The notes: generated from the sequence alone by a model not told the origin. A stretch of DNA of 27,678 bases from Brevibacillus_F sp035644815 (GCA_035644815.1 DASQNU010000206.1:1-27678), one strand, 5' to 3'; numbered from the stretch's first letter, positions 1-8,029 are shown. Made by a program: numbers and translations.

Positions 1-33
1 TCCCCACTCGAACCAACCAGTAATTCCGCACAT
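1..33 (-). CDS. N-terminus of a class II glutamine amidotransferase, probably asparagine synthetase (truncated by window edge)
   Basis: Only the first 11 codons lie in the window. Read leftward from the ATG at 33 they give MCGITGWFEWG. This is the characteristic start of glutamine-hydrolysing asparagine synthetases of the AsnB/AsnO family, where Cys2 becomes the N-terminal nucleophile that releases ammonia from glutamine. A purine-rich ribosome binding site, AAGGAAGG on the minus strand, lies about 10 nt upstream (near 45-53). The gene is divergent from the sensor kinase at 213. Other class II amidotransferases also begin MCGI, but ITGW is most typical of asparagine synthetases. The synthetase domain lies outside the window, so the exact paralog cannot be named. 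Confidence 0.72.
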   Translation of the reverse strand, partial: MCGITGWFEWG

Positions 34-212
34 AGAAGATCATTCCTTCCTTCAAGCAATCACAACATAGCACATGGTATGCAAAAAAATGGGCGGAATT
101 GTCTGTCCGCTTTGTAAGCAAACTGCTAAACGAGGAAAAAAGGATTCTGGCTGTCTTTTTTTGAATAATAGAATGATTCACTCTATGCAAAGCGAAAAGC
201 GGAGGACACTCG

Positions 213-1979
213 TTGGAAACCTTAACCTTGATCATGATCGAGCGGATGGGCAGTCTGCTCGTGCTTACCTTCATCTTGACCCGCATCCCCCTTTTTCGGC
301 AGCTATTGGATCGGGAAGTCCGTTTTCATACCGCGATTACCTTTTCCCTGCTGTTTGGATTGTTTGGCATAGCAGGTACTTATGCAGGTGTTGTCGTCAG
401 AGGTACCGAGCATGTCCCATCCTTTTGGATCTTTCCGCTGCAATCCGGTGAAGTGCTTGCAGGCTCCAGTCTCGTGGGGGTGGTGATTGGCGGGTTGTTG
501 GGCGGGCCTGTCGTGGGGATAGGAGCAGGGGTCATCACTGGGGTGCATCTCTACAGCCTCGGTGGCATGACCGCATTGGCAGGGGCGCTGGCGGCACCGA
601 CGACAGGGCTGTTGGCAGGATTTGTTGCCCGGTTTTTTACCGAGGAGCGGGTTATTTCTCCTGCGAAATCGTTGTTCATTGGAATGTTTGCGCCCATTTT
701 GCAAATGGGGCTGATCCTCATATTCTCCACTCCGGCGGAAGCGGCGCGTGATGTGGTCAACGTGATCGGCATTCCGATGGTATTGACGAACAGCATCTCT
801 ATTGCGATCTTCACCACCATGATCCGCGTTGCCTTGAAAGAAGAGGAGCGTTCCGCCGCTTTTGAGGCAGAGCGTGCGTTGAAAATCGCTGAGTTGATTC
901 TCCCACATCTGAAGCTGGGCTTGAATCCGCAGACAGCCCAAATCGCGGCAAGGATCCTGTTGAAGGAACTGAAGGCAGCGGCGGTGGCGGTGGCGGATAC
1001 GGAGCAAATTCTTGCGCATATCGGGATGGAAGCCGATCACCATCTGCCGGGTGAAAACATACAAAGTCCGCTGGCCAGGCGGGCCATTCAGACGGGAAAC
1101 GTGCAGGTAGGTCTGGGGAAAGAGCACATCAACTGTGGAAATCCTGCATGTGGGCTAGGCGCAATCCTCATCGTCCCGATCTCGCAGGCGGGGCAGACGA
1201 TCGGCATCTTCAAGCTGTATTACAAACGCCCGCAGCAGATTCGCAAGGTAGAAGAAGTGCTGGCGAAAGGCTTGAGCAATCTGATCTCGAATCAGTTAAC
1301 GCTGACAATGGCAGAGCGTATCACCACCCTGATGAAGGATGCGGAATTGCGCATGCTGCAAGCCCAAATTCATCCCCATTTCTTGTTTAACACACTCAAT
1401 TCCATTGTTACCTTGATTCGGATCAATCCGGATCTGGCCAGACACATGACGATCCAGTTGAGCGTATTTTTACGGTTGAATTTGAAAATGCTCTCCTCCC
1501 AACTGATCCCGATTTCTCAGGAGTTGAGCCATTTGAATGCGTATCTGGAGATCATTCGCATCCGCTTTGAAGAGCAATTTACGGTGGAATGCCAGGTGGA
1601 GCCTGGAATCGAGCATGCTCTCATTCCCCCTGCCACCTTTCAGCCGTTGGTCGAAAACAGCATTCAGCATGGTTTGCGGGAAAAAACCAGCGGCGGGAAA
1701 ATCCGGATCTCTTTGGGCAGGAGACAGGGCTGGATCGAGGTGAATGTGGAGGATAATGGCGTGGGGATCGATCCGAAGCTGCTGGATAAGCTGGGGGATA
1801 ATCCGCAAGCGGGCACGGAAGGAAACGGCATCGGCGTGTACAATGTCAATCAGCGCCTCGTGAGCTTGTTTGGCTCAGAGTCAAGGCTGCAGTTTGCCAA
1901 TCTTCCTGCGGGCGGCTGCCATATCCGCTTCCGTCTGCCGCTCGACAACACAATGAAAAGGGGAGAAGAAATCAGATGA
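213..1979 (+). CDS. LytS-type membrane sensor histidine kinase
   Basis: Probable signal sensor and kinase for the response regulator that follows. The start is TTG at 213, with GGAGG at 201-205 seven bases upstream. Residues 1 to about 205 are hydrophobic and Gly-rich (GGPVVGIGAG), matching the 5TMR-LYT membrane sensor. A GAF-like region follows (about 225-355) with the Cys-containing HINCGNPACGL stretch seen in LytS proteins. The kinase core has the H-box QIHPHFLFNTLNS with the likely phospho-acceptor His389, the N-box LVENSIQHGL, and the ATP-binding motifs DNGVGI and GNGIGVYNV. Length (588 aa) is normal for LytS/YpdA/BtsS proteins. The stop overlaps the regulator start by 4 nt, so the two are co-translated. 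Known members sense cell-envelope state or pyruvate; the adjacent organic-acid symporters favour a small carboxylate here, which is an inference. Confidence 0.93.
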   Translation: METLTLIMIERMGSLLVLTFILTRIPLFRQLLDREVRFHTAITFSLLFGLFGIAGTYAGVVVRGTEHVPSFWIFPLQSGEVLAGSSLVGVVIGGLLGGPVVGIGAGVITGVHLYSLGGMTALAGALAAPTTGLLAGFVARFFTEERVISPAKSLFIGMFAPILQMGLILIFSTPAEAARDVVNVIGIPMVLTNSISIAIFTTMIRVALKEEERSAAFEAERALKIAELILPHLKLGLNPQTAQIAARILLKELKAAAVAVADTEQILAHIGMEADHHLPGENIQSPLARRAIQTGNVQVGLGKEHINCGNPACGLGAILIVPISQAGQTIGIFKLYYKRPQQIRKVEEVLAKGLSNLISNQLTLTMAERITTLMKDAELRMLQAQIHPHFLFNTLNSIVTLIRINPDLARHMTIQLSVFLRLNLKMLSSQLIPISQELSHLNAYLEIIRIRFEEQFTVECQVEPGIEHALIPPATFQPLVENSIQHGLREKTSGGKIRISLGRRQGWIEVNVEDNGVGIDPKLLDKLGDNPQAGTEGNGIGVYNVNQRLVSLFGSESRLQFANLPAGGCHIRFRLPLDNTMKRGEEIR

Positions 1980-2737
1980 TCCGGGTACTGATTGCGGAAG
2001 ACGAACGACTGGCAAGGGAAGAGCTTTCCTATTACCTTTCCCAGGAAGCGGATATCGAGCTGTTGCCTTGTGCCGTTAATGGCAGAGAGCTGCTGGAAAA
2101 AGTGGAGGAGTTTGTGCCCGATGTCGTTTTTCTAGATATAAAAATGCCCGAAATGGAGGGTGTGCAGGCGGCAAGAATGCTCTCTTCCCGTAAACAGCAG
2201 CCGTTGATTGTTTTTTGCACAGCTTATGAAAATTATGCGCTCGATGCGTTTTCATTGAATGCAGTGGATTATTTGCTGAAACCTACCGAACCGCATCGCT
2301 TGAAGGAAACATTGCAGCGGATTCGCAAGCGCCTGCATGATTCTGCTCAAGGAAGCATCAAAGAGACGGGAATGACAACGGGCGCGGCAGCGAAGGTAAC
2401 GAAACTGCTGCTGGAGGAGCAAAACCGGTTTGTTGTCATTGAACCCGAAACCATTCTGTATGCCGTTCGTGACGAGCGGGTCATTCAAATACACACGCTG
2501 CAAGAAACGTTTACCTCCAAGATGACGCTGCAGCAGCTGGAGGAGAAGCTGCATTCCTATCCCTTTTTTCGCACGCATCGCAGCTATCTGGTCAATCTGC
2601 AGTATGTGGCTGAGCTGGTCCCCTGGTTCAACGGTGCATACAATCTGAAGCTGAAGACAGGCAGGCCGACGCAAATCCCTGTCTCCCGCTCGTATGCGCG
2701 TGAGTTGTTGAAGCGTTTGGAGGGTACCGGCCATTAA
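1976..2737 (+). CDS. LytTR-family response regulator
   Basis: Cytoplasmic DNA-binding partner of the upstream kinase. Residues 1 to about 120 form a receiver domain: acidic residues E8/D9, phospho-acceptor Asp54 in VVFLDIKMPEM, a switch Thr in FCTAYENY and the conserved Lys in YLLKPTEP. Residues from about 145 to 250 form a LytTR DNA-binding domain, recognisable from FFRTHRSYLVNLQYV and the C-terminal IPVSRSYARELLKRL. The ATG lies in an ATGA overlap with the kinase stop. Members of this family (LytR, AgrA, BtsR, YpdB) bind pairs of short direct repeats upstream of target promoters. The nearest likely target is the DUF485-symporter unit 150 bp downstream, but I could not pick out a convincing repeat pair there. 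Confidence 0.94.
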   Translation: MIRVLIAEDERLAREELSYYLSQEADIELLPCAVNGRELLEKVEEFVPDVVFLDIKMPEMEGVQAARMLSSRKQQPLIVFCTAYENYALDAFSLNAVDYLLKPTEPHRLKETLQRIRKRLHDSAQGSIKETGMTTGAAAKVTKLLLEEQNRFVVIEPETILYAVRDERVIQIHTLQETFTSKMTLQQLEEKLHSYPFFRTHRSYLVNLQYVAELVPWFNGAYNLKLKTGRPTQIPVSRSYARELLKRLEGTGH

Positions 2738-2821
2738 CATACTCAAGCGTTTTTTTAAACCATTCATACATTATCTGCGACATCATGCGCGCATCTTCCC
2801 CAATTTTTCGAACATTCCCTT

Positions 2822-2845
2822 TATAATCAAAAGGAAGCGCTTTCA
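2822..2845 (+). promoter_or_regulatory. Candidate promoter -10 box with overlapping cre (CcpA) site for the DUF485-symporter unit
   Basis: A perfect TATAAT lies at 2822-2827; no good -35 hexamer is visible 16-18 bp upstream, which suits an activator-dependent promoter. Directly after it, 2832-2845 reads AGGAAGCGCTTTCA, matching 12 of 14 positions of the Bacillales cre consensus TGWAARCGYTWNCW. The site would cover the transcription start, a position where CcpA represses. The ribosome binding site AGGGAGG follows at 2872-2878. Confidence 0.55.
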
Positions 2846-2886
2846 TTTGTGCTTTTTTGGATTAAGATGATAGGGAGGTATCCGTT

Positions 2887-3237
2887 ATGGCGCAGTTTTC
2901 TTCTTCGGCAAGAGAAACCAAAAAGCAAACGGCGATCGACTATGCAGCCATCGCCAGATCGTCGAAGTTTCAACAGCTGGTGCAAAAGAAAAAGGCATTT
3001 ATTCTTCCGTGGTCCATCTTCTTCTTTGTATTTTACTTTCTTCTCCCCATCATGACCTCGTATTCCAAGGTATTGAATACGCCAGCGATCGGAGCCATTA
3101 CATGGGCGTGGGTATTTGCATTTGCCCAGTTTATCATGACGTGGGCACTCTGTATCATCTATACCAAAAAATCAGTGAAGTTCGATCAGGTCGTCGATGA
3201 GATCAAGCAAGAAGCAAACGGAGGGAATCGCGAATGA
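2887..3237 (+). CDS. DUF485 family membrane protein (symporter partner)
   Basis: A 116-aa protein of the DUF485 family, like B. subtilis YwcB or E. coli YjcH. A basic cytoplasmic N-terminus (FQQLVQKKKAF, residues about 27-37) is followed by two membrane segments, about 40-58 (LPWSIFFFVFYFLLPIM) and 71-96, and a charged tail. AGGGAGG at 2872-2878 supports the ATG. Family members are encoded just upstream of ActP/YwcA-type solute symporters and are presumed accessory subunits; their biochemical role is not established. The same arrangement is seen here, with an ATGA overlap to the symporter. The second symporter at 4858 has no DUF485 partner of its own. Confidence 0.9.
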   Translation: MAQFSSSARETKKQTAIDYAAIARSSKFQQLVQKKKAFILPWSIFFFVFYFLLPIMTSYSKVLNTPAIGAITWAWVFAFAQFIMTWALCIIYTKKSVKFDQVVDEIKQEANGGNRE

Positions 3238-4766
3238 ATGTAACCGCATTTATCCTGTTTTTAGCTATTGTGGCGATTACTCTGTGGATCACCTTCTGGG
3301 CAGCCAAACGGACGAAAAGCACCAGCGAATTTTACACAGCTGGCGGCGGGTTAACCGGATGGCAAAATGGCCTTGCCATTGCCGGGGACTACATGTCGGC
3401 AGCCTCTTTCCTCGGTATCGCGGGGATGGTCGCCTTGTCCGGATTCGACGGATTCTTTTACAGTATCGGCTTCCTCGTAGCTTATCTGGTGGTGCTGTAT
3501 CTCGTTGCTGAACCGATGCGCAATCTTGGAAAATATACGATGGCCGATATGATCGCCGCGCGTTTTGATAATAAAAAAGTGCGCGGTGTAGCGGCTTTGA
3601 ATACAATCACGATCTCCATTTTCTACATGATCGCCCAGCTGGTAGGGGCGGGGGCGTTGATCAAACTTCTGCTCAATCTGGAGTACACCACTTCGGTGCT
3701 GATCGTCGGGGTGCTGATGACGGTATACGTTGTATTTGGCGGAATGACGGCGACGAGCTGGGTGCAAATCGTCAAGGCGGTTCTGCTCATGGGCGGTACG
3801 TTGATCATCTCCCTGATCGTGTTTGCCAAGTTCGGCTTTAGTGTGACGAATATGTTTGAGCAAGTGAAGACGGCTACTCCTTTGGGCGAAGGCTTCTTGA
3901 ATCCGGGTAATAAGTTTAAAAATGGACTGGATACGATTTCGTTGAATCTGGCGCTCGTGCTCGGTACAGCCGGCTTGCCGCATATCCTGATCCGCTTCTT
4001 TACGGTAAAGGATTCGCAAACGGCCCGCAAATCGGTTGTCTATGCTACCTGGATTATCGGGCTCTTCTATGTCATGACCATCTTCCTTGGCTTTGGTGCA
4101 GCTGCATTTGTAGGTGCTGACGCCATTCTTGCGCAAGATAAAGGCGGTAATATGGCCGCTCCGTTACTGGCGCAAGCGATTGGCGGAGACTTCCTGTTTG
4201 CCTTTGTTTCTGCAGTCGCATTCGCTACGATCTTGGCGGTTGTAGCCGGGCTGGTGTTAACGGCAGCATCTGCTTTCGCTCACGACTTTTACAGTCATAT
4301 CGTGCGTAAAGGCAATGCAACGGAAAAAGAACAAATGAAGATGGCAAAATGGGCATCGGTCGGAGTTTCGCTGATCTCCATCATCCTGGCGTTGTTTGCG
4401 CAAAAATTGAATGTGGCGTTCCTGGTTGCCCTTGCTTTCGCAGTAGCAGCCAGCGCGAATCTGCCAGTGATCATCTTCACGATTTTCTGGAAACGGTTCA
4501 ATACCACCGGAGCTGTAACAGGTATGCTGGTTGGTCTTTTTAGCGCCCTGTTCCTGGTGGCGATCAGCCCGAATGTATGGTCTCCGGAAGCAGGGAAGGC
4601 GATTTTAGTGGGAGATCCGCTTATCTCCTTGACCAACCCGGGAATTATTTCGATCCCGCTTGGCTTTATCGCCGCTTACCTGGGAACCCTTTTCTCGAGC
4701 AAAAGAGAGGATGCCAAGTATGAAGAGATCCTCGTCCGTGCCAACACGGGGATCCAAGAGGGGTAA
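3234..4766 (+). CDS. Sodium:solute symporter, ActP/YwcA-like (acetate or other short monocarboxylate)
   Basis: A polytopic membrane transporter of the solute:sodium symporter family, 510 aa, with about 13 predicted hydrophobic segments. The diagnostic early motif GDYMSAASFLG is at residues 51-61. TAGLPHILIRFFTVKD and AHDFYSHIVRKG are further signatures of the ActP (cation/acetate) and YwcA branch. The start overlaps the DUF485 stop by 4 nt. ActP relatives carry acetate, glycolate, pyruvate or propionate with sodium or protons, and the substrate cannot be read from sequence. The upstream LytS/LytTR pair and cre-like site suggest induction by an external carboxylate and repression by good sugars. 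A strong terminator follows at 4789-4827. Confidence 0.92.
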   Translation: MNVTAFILFLAIVAITLWITFWAAKRTKSTSEFYTAGGGLTGWQNGLAIAGDYMSAASFLGIAGMVALSGFDGFFYSIGFLVAYLVVLYLVAEPMRNLGKYTMADMIAARFDNKKVRGVAALNTITISIFYMIAQLVGAGALIKLLLNLEYTTSVLIVGVLMTVYVVFGGMTATSWVQIVKAVLLMGGTLIISLIVFAKFGFSVTNMFEQVKTATPLGEGFLNPGNKFKNGLDTISLNLALVLGTAGLPHILIRFFTVKDSQTARKSVVYATWIIGLFYVMTIFLGFGAAAFVGADAILAQDKGGNMAAPLLAQAIGGDFLFAFVSAVAFATILAVVAGLVLTAASAFAHDFYSHIVRKGNATEKEQMKMAKWASVGVSLISIILALFAQKLNVAFLVALAFAVAASANLPVIIFTIFWKRFNTTGAVTGMLVGLFSALFLVAISPNVWSPEAGKAILVGDPLISLTNPGIISIPLGFIAAYLGTLFSSKREDAKYEEILVRANTGIQEG

Positions 4767-4786
4767 TCGATTAAAAGCAGGAATAC

Positions 4787-4827
4787 AAGAAGCAGCTGGA
4801 GAAAAAACCTTCAGCTGCTTTTTTTCG
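4787..4827 (+). terminator. Intrinsic terminator between the two symporter genes
   Basis: AAGCAGCTGGAG (4790-4801) pairs with CTTCAGCTGCTT (about 4809-4820) around a short A-rich loop, and seven T follow. The next gene starts only about 30 nt later, so the hairpin either ends the first operon or attenuates reading into the paralog. Confidence 0.87.
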
Positions 4828-4857
4828 TTATTTCAATCTTGATTCTGGGGGGAACCG

Positions 4858-6381
4858 ATGAATGTAACCACTATCATTTTCTTCCTGGCCGTTGTGATCG
4901 GCACACTGGCTATTACGTACTCGGCAGCCAAGCGGACGATCAATCCCCAGGAGTTTTACGCAGCAGGGCATCGGTTGAATGGGGTGCAAAATGGCCTCGC
5001 GATCGCTGGCGATTATATGAGTGCGGCGTCTTTTTTAGGAGTCACGGCGACGATCGCGATGTATGGCTATGATGGCTTCTTTTACGCGATTGGCTTTTTG
5101 GTTTCGTATCTTGTCATTTTATACGTGGTAGCAGAGCCGTTGCATAACCTAGGGACTTACACGTTGGCGGATGCCATCGCCGTTCGTTTTGACAGCACTT
5201 TGCTGCGCGGCATGGTGGCGCTGAATACATTGACGATCACGATATTTTATATGATTGCTCAGTTGGTCGGGGCGGGGGCTTTAATCCATCTGCTGCTCGA
5301 TATTGATTATACGTATGCAGTGATGATCGTAGGCAGCTTGATGACCATTTTTGTCGTGTTTGGCGGGATGGTCGCAACCTCTTGGGTACAGATTATCAAG
5401 GCGATTCTATTGTTGGCCAGCACGGCACTCGTCAGCATGATTGTGCTGTCGCGCTTTGACTGGAATGTCCTTTTCATGTTTGAGCAGGCAAGTACACATA
5501 CTCCTTTACAGGAACGATTTTTGCAGCCGGGCAATGAATTCGACAGTCCGTTGGATACAATTTCCCTGCATTTGGCACTCATTTTGGGTACGGCAGGCTT
5601 GCCGCATATCATCGCTCGCTTTTTTACCGTAAAGAATGCGAAGTCGACGCGAAAATCGGTGTTCACGGCTACCTGGATCGTTGGTCTTTTTTATCTCATG
5701 ACCATTTTTCTCGGCTTTGGGGCGAGCGTTTTTGTGGGTTGGGAGAAAATCATGGATGGGGAAAGTGGAGGGAATTTGGCTGTGCCCATGCTGGCCAATG
5801 CTTTGGGCGGCGAATTTTTGATGGCTTATTTATCCGCTGTAGCCTTCGCTACGATCTTAGCTGTGGTGACGGGTCTGGTCTTGTCAGCATCTTCTGCCTT
5901 TGCTCATGATTTGTACAGCAATGTGCTGCGAAAAGGAAAGACATCGGAAAGAGAACAGATTGTGGCGGCACAATGCTCATCCGTAGGTGTGGGGATCATC
6001 TCGATCATGCTGGCGATTGGGTTTGATAACATGAATGTGGTCGTGTTAGTAGCACTTACATTTGCGATGGCTGCCTCTGCCAACTTGCCTGTTATCTTGT
6101 TCACGTTGTATTGGCGACGTTTTACGACTACGGGAGCCATTACCGGGATCATCACCGGACTGCTTTCCTCCCTGATCCTTGTGTGTCTGGGACCTTATGT
6201 GATGGACTTGCAGACAGGCTGGATCAAAGCTGAGGCGTTGTTTCCCTTGGCCAATCCAGGGATTGTCTCGATTCCCCTTGGTTTTTTAGGAGCGATCGTG
6301 GGGAGTCTGTGCTCTCCACAGCAGGTGGATCTTCGCCGCTTTCAACAAGCGCTTGTGCGGACACACACGGGTATCCGCTAA
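4858..6381 (+). CDS. Second sodium:solute symporter, paralog of the preceding gene
   Basis: A 507-aa ActP/YwcA-like transporter that parallels the first along its whole length. It starts with the same MNVT, has GDYMSAASFLG at the same residues 51-61, and keeps TAGLPHIIARFFTVKN, AHDLYSNVLRKG and a VRTHTGIR tail against the first copy's VRANTGIQ. This is most simply a tandem duplication that has since diverged, with different loops and C-terminal periplasmic stretches. A G-rich ribosome binding site (4847-4854) supports the ATG. Only about 30 nt separate it from the terminator, which leaves little room for an independent promoter. Expression may depend on read-through or on a promoter inside the upstream gene. 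Substrate unknown; a short carboxylate is likely. Confidence 0.92.
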   Translation: MNVTTIIFFLAVVIGTLAITYSAAKRTINPQEFYAAGHRLNGVQNGLAIAGDYMSAASFLGVTATIAMYGYDGFFYAIGFLVSYLVILYVVAEPLHNLGTYTLADAIAVRFDSTLLRGMVALNTLTITIFYMIAQLVGAGALIHLLLDIDYTYAVMIVGSLMTIFVVFGGMVATSWVQIIKAILLLASTALVSMIVLSRFDWNVLFMFEQASTHTPLQERFLQPGNEFDSPLDTISLHLALILGTAGLPHIIARFFTVKNAKSTRKSVFTATWIVGLFYLMTIFLGFGASVFVGWEKIMDGESGGNLAVPMLANALGGEFLMAYLSAVAFATILAVVTGLVLSASSAFAHDLYSNVLRKGKTSEREQIVAAQCSSVGVGIISIMLAIGFDNMNVVVLVALTFAMAASANLPVILFTLYWRRFTTTGAITGIITGLLSSLILVCLGPYVMDLQTGWIKAEALFPLANPGIVSIPLGFLGAIVGSLCSPQQVDLRRFQQALVRTHTGIR

Positions 6382-6423
6382 CCATGGCAGTTTGGAAGAC
6401 TGTGTTGAGCCGTTGCAGTCAGG

Positions 6424-6429
6424 TATAAT
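6424..6429 (+). promoter_or_regulatory. Candidate -10 box for the 104-aa gene
   Basis: A perfect TATAAT lies about 50 bp before the start at 6479. No -35 of normal quality is found at 16-18 bp. The nearest TTGAGC (6405-6410) is only 13 bp away, which is too close. Confidence 0.35.
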
Positions 6430-6478
6430 CGATCCCGATTTGTACCATGCTAAGTGAAGCGGAAAGGGGGATTCAGCC

Positions 6479-6793
6479 ATGGCAAAAAGCCTGAAGGAAC
6501 AAGACGCGAAAACGGCTGCTGGGCCTGACGTGTATGAACGAGCCAACACCGCGATTCACGATCTTATGGATGAATTATGCGACGCCCTGCAAATAACGAA
6601 TGCTGAATCATTCAAACGAAAAGGTTATGAGATGGTTGCCCACTATTATCAGCAGCCGGTCAATACTGGAGAGTTGACGCTTGTATTTGCATCCGTCCTC
6701 CAGGATGTCCTGAATAAGCTGGAAATGACGCAGCAAAGTGAAGAGATCAGCATGATCCGTGATCCGTATACGATTATGAAGCTGGATGAATAG
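6479..6793 (+). CDS. Uncharacterised 104-aa soluble protein
   Basis: I do not recognise this protein. A strong ribosome binding site (GGAAAGGGGG, about 6460-6469) precedes the ATG, and a terminator follows 11 nt after the stop, so it looks like a genuine single-gene unit. It is charged and probably mostly helical, with no membrane segment or signal peptide. An Asp/Glu-rich helix (HDLMDELCDALQ, about 27-38) and a central KRKGYEMVAHYYQQP stretch are its clearest landmarks, and there is a single Cys near residue 34. Codon use looks like its neighbours. It sits between the symporters and an HD-GYP gene, but separate regulatory signals argue against a direct functional link. Confidence 0.78.
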   Translation: MAKSLKEQDAKTAAGPDVYERANTAIHDLMDELCDALQITNAESFKRKGYEMVAHYYQQPVNTGELTLVFASVLQDVLNKLEMTQQSEEISMIRDPYTIMKLDE

Positions 6794-6802
6794 AAGGACG
6801 AG

Positions 6803-6832
6803 TGCACCCGATTTCCGGGTGTTTTCTTTTTT
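6803..6832 (+). terminator. Intrinsic terminator after the 104-aa gene
   Basis: CACCCG (6805-6810) and CGGGTG (6816-6821) form a six-pair stem with a five-base loop, followed by a T-rich run to 6832. Confidence 0.88.
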
Positions 6833-6954
6833 CGTTTTCGTGGAAATAGATTCAGTAAGAGGCAGGGATCATGTTGATTATTGTCGAATGATATTCAGAA
6901 TGGATTAAGTAGCGCTTTAAGAGGTGCGACAAAGCACGCTGGAGGAAACGGATT

Positions 6955-8013
6955 ATGCGTTACGTCAGTATAGAAGATATCGAACCTGGTGATATACTAG
7001 CTCGCAGCATTTATACAAGTGATGGGTTAACCCTCTTACAGGCGGATATGCAGCTTACTGTAGGCATGATTAACAAGCTGCGTCGTTTCGGTGTAACCAT
7101 GGTCAGCATCAAAGATCCAATGTTGCAGGATGTAAAAATGGAAGATGTGATTCAGGAGACGACACGCAAAGAAGCGATTGCCAATCTTGCCGCAGCGATG
7201 AATTGTGTGCAGACGGGAAAAGGCGTCGATCTGCGTGGTGTGCAGAAATCCGTCAACCAAATTATCGATGAGACGCTGAAAAACAGACGGGTTTTGCTTA
7301 ATATTGCGGATATCCGGACAAATGACAATCAATTATTTCTTCATTCACTCAATGTATGTATGATGGCCACCGTTATGGGTGTCGCCTTGGGATACAATAC
7401 CCAACAGCTGAAGGAATTATCAATCGGTGCGTTGCTGCATGACATCGGTAAGGTAGTGAAGGACAATGAAGGGTCATCCGGCAATCCAGGCCAGTCTGAT
7501 CATCATGCCTGGAAGGGCTTTAATATTTTGCGGAAGAAGCATGAAATGAGCATTGTCTCTGCCCATGTTGCCCTGCAGCATCATGAATGGGTGAATGGCA
7601 TGGGCGAGCCGCGGGGCTTGACTGGGGACGAGATTCATGAGTTTGGGAAGATTGTAGCGATCGCCAATATGTACGACAATCTAATTTCTCCCTTCTCGCA
7701 TGAGGAAGAAACATGCCACCCGTACGAGGCTTGTGAGAAAATCATGGCCCTAGCGGAAAAACGATTTGACCACAAAATGGTGATTCAGTTTTTACGGTCG
7801 ATTGCAACCTACCCGACCGGTTCGTCTTTGCGGATAAGCACGGGTGAGGTAGGTGTCGTGATCGAGCAAAACAGAGGGCTGCCATCACGTCCGGTCGTCC
7901 GGATTATTAAAAAAGAGCAAGGCGGACGCCGCAGTCTGGAAAACGACCATGAAATCTATGATGTCGATTTAAGCGAAGCACCTACTGTTTTTATCACGGG
8001 TGTGTTGTCCTAA
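6955..8013 (+). CDS. HD-GYP domain protein with altered catalytic motifs
   Basis: A cytoplasmic 352-aa protein. Residues 1 to about 65 form a short N-terminal region common in Bacillales HD-GYP proteins. The HD-GYP domain spans about 115-310, with His130, the HDIGK motif (His162/Asp163), His184 and the HHE triad (209-211). The C-terminus (YPTGSSLRISTGEVGVV) is also typical. HD-GYP proteins normally hydrolyse cyclic di-GMP with a two- or three-metal centre. Here the signature DGxGYP reads NGMGEP (214-219), and the usual late metal-binding Asp (IADxYDAL) is Asn238 in IANMYDNL. Activity may be reduced, changed or lost, leaving a sensor role. GGAGG lies just before the ATG and a terminator follows. 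Confidence 0.9.
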   Translation: MRYVSIEDIEPGDILARSIYTSDGLTLLQADMQLTVGMINKLRRFGVTMVSIKDPMLQDVKMEDVIQETTRKEAIANLAAAMNCVQTGKGVDLRGVQKSVNQIIDETLKNRRVLLNIADIRTNDNQLFLHSLNVCMMATVMGVALGYNTQQLKELSIGALLHDIGKVVKDNEGSSGNPGQSDHHAWKGFNILRKKHEMSIVSAHVALQHHEWVNGMGEPRGLTGDEIHEFGKIVAIANMYDNLISPFSHEEETCHPYEACEKIMALAEKRFDHKMVIQFLRSIATYPTGSSLRISTGEVGVVIEQNRGLPSRPVVRIIKKEQGGRRSLENDHEIYDVDLSEAPTVFITGVLS

Positions 8014-8029
8014 ATTCATATATGGGGAA

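Noticed and set aside
161..189. Possible promoter TTGAAT-17-TATGCA before the sensor kinase
   Set aside because: Both boxes are poor matches and the transcript would start only a few bases before the ribosome binding site.
74..451. 125-aa open frame overlapping the start of the sensor kinase
   Set aside because: It runs out of frame over well-conserved kinase sequence, has no ribosome binding site and an unlikely composition.
2759..2790. Possible LytTR direct repeats (ACCATTCAT and ACATCATGC, 21 bp apart)
   Set aside because: The spacing suits LytTR sites, but the two halves share too few bases to be convincing.
3351..4136. 261-aa antisense open frame opposite the first symporter (and similar ones at 303-1127 and 8125-8772)
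   Set aside because: His/Arg/Gln-rich composition typical of antisense shadows; the opposite strand carries recognisable proteins.
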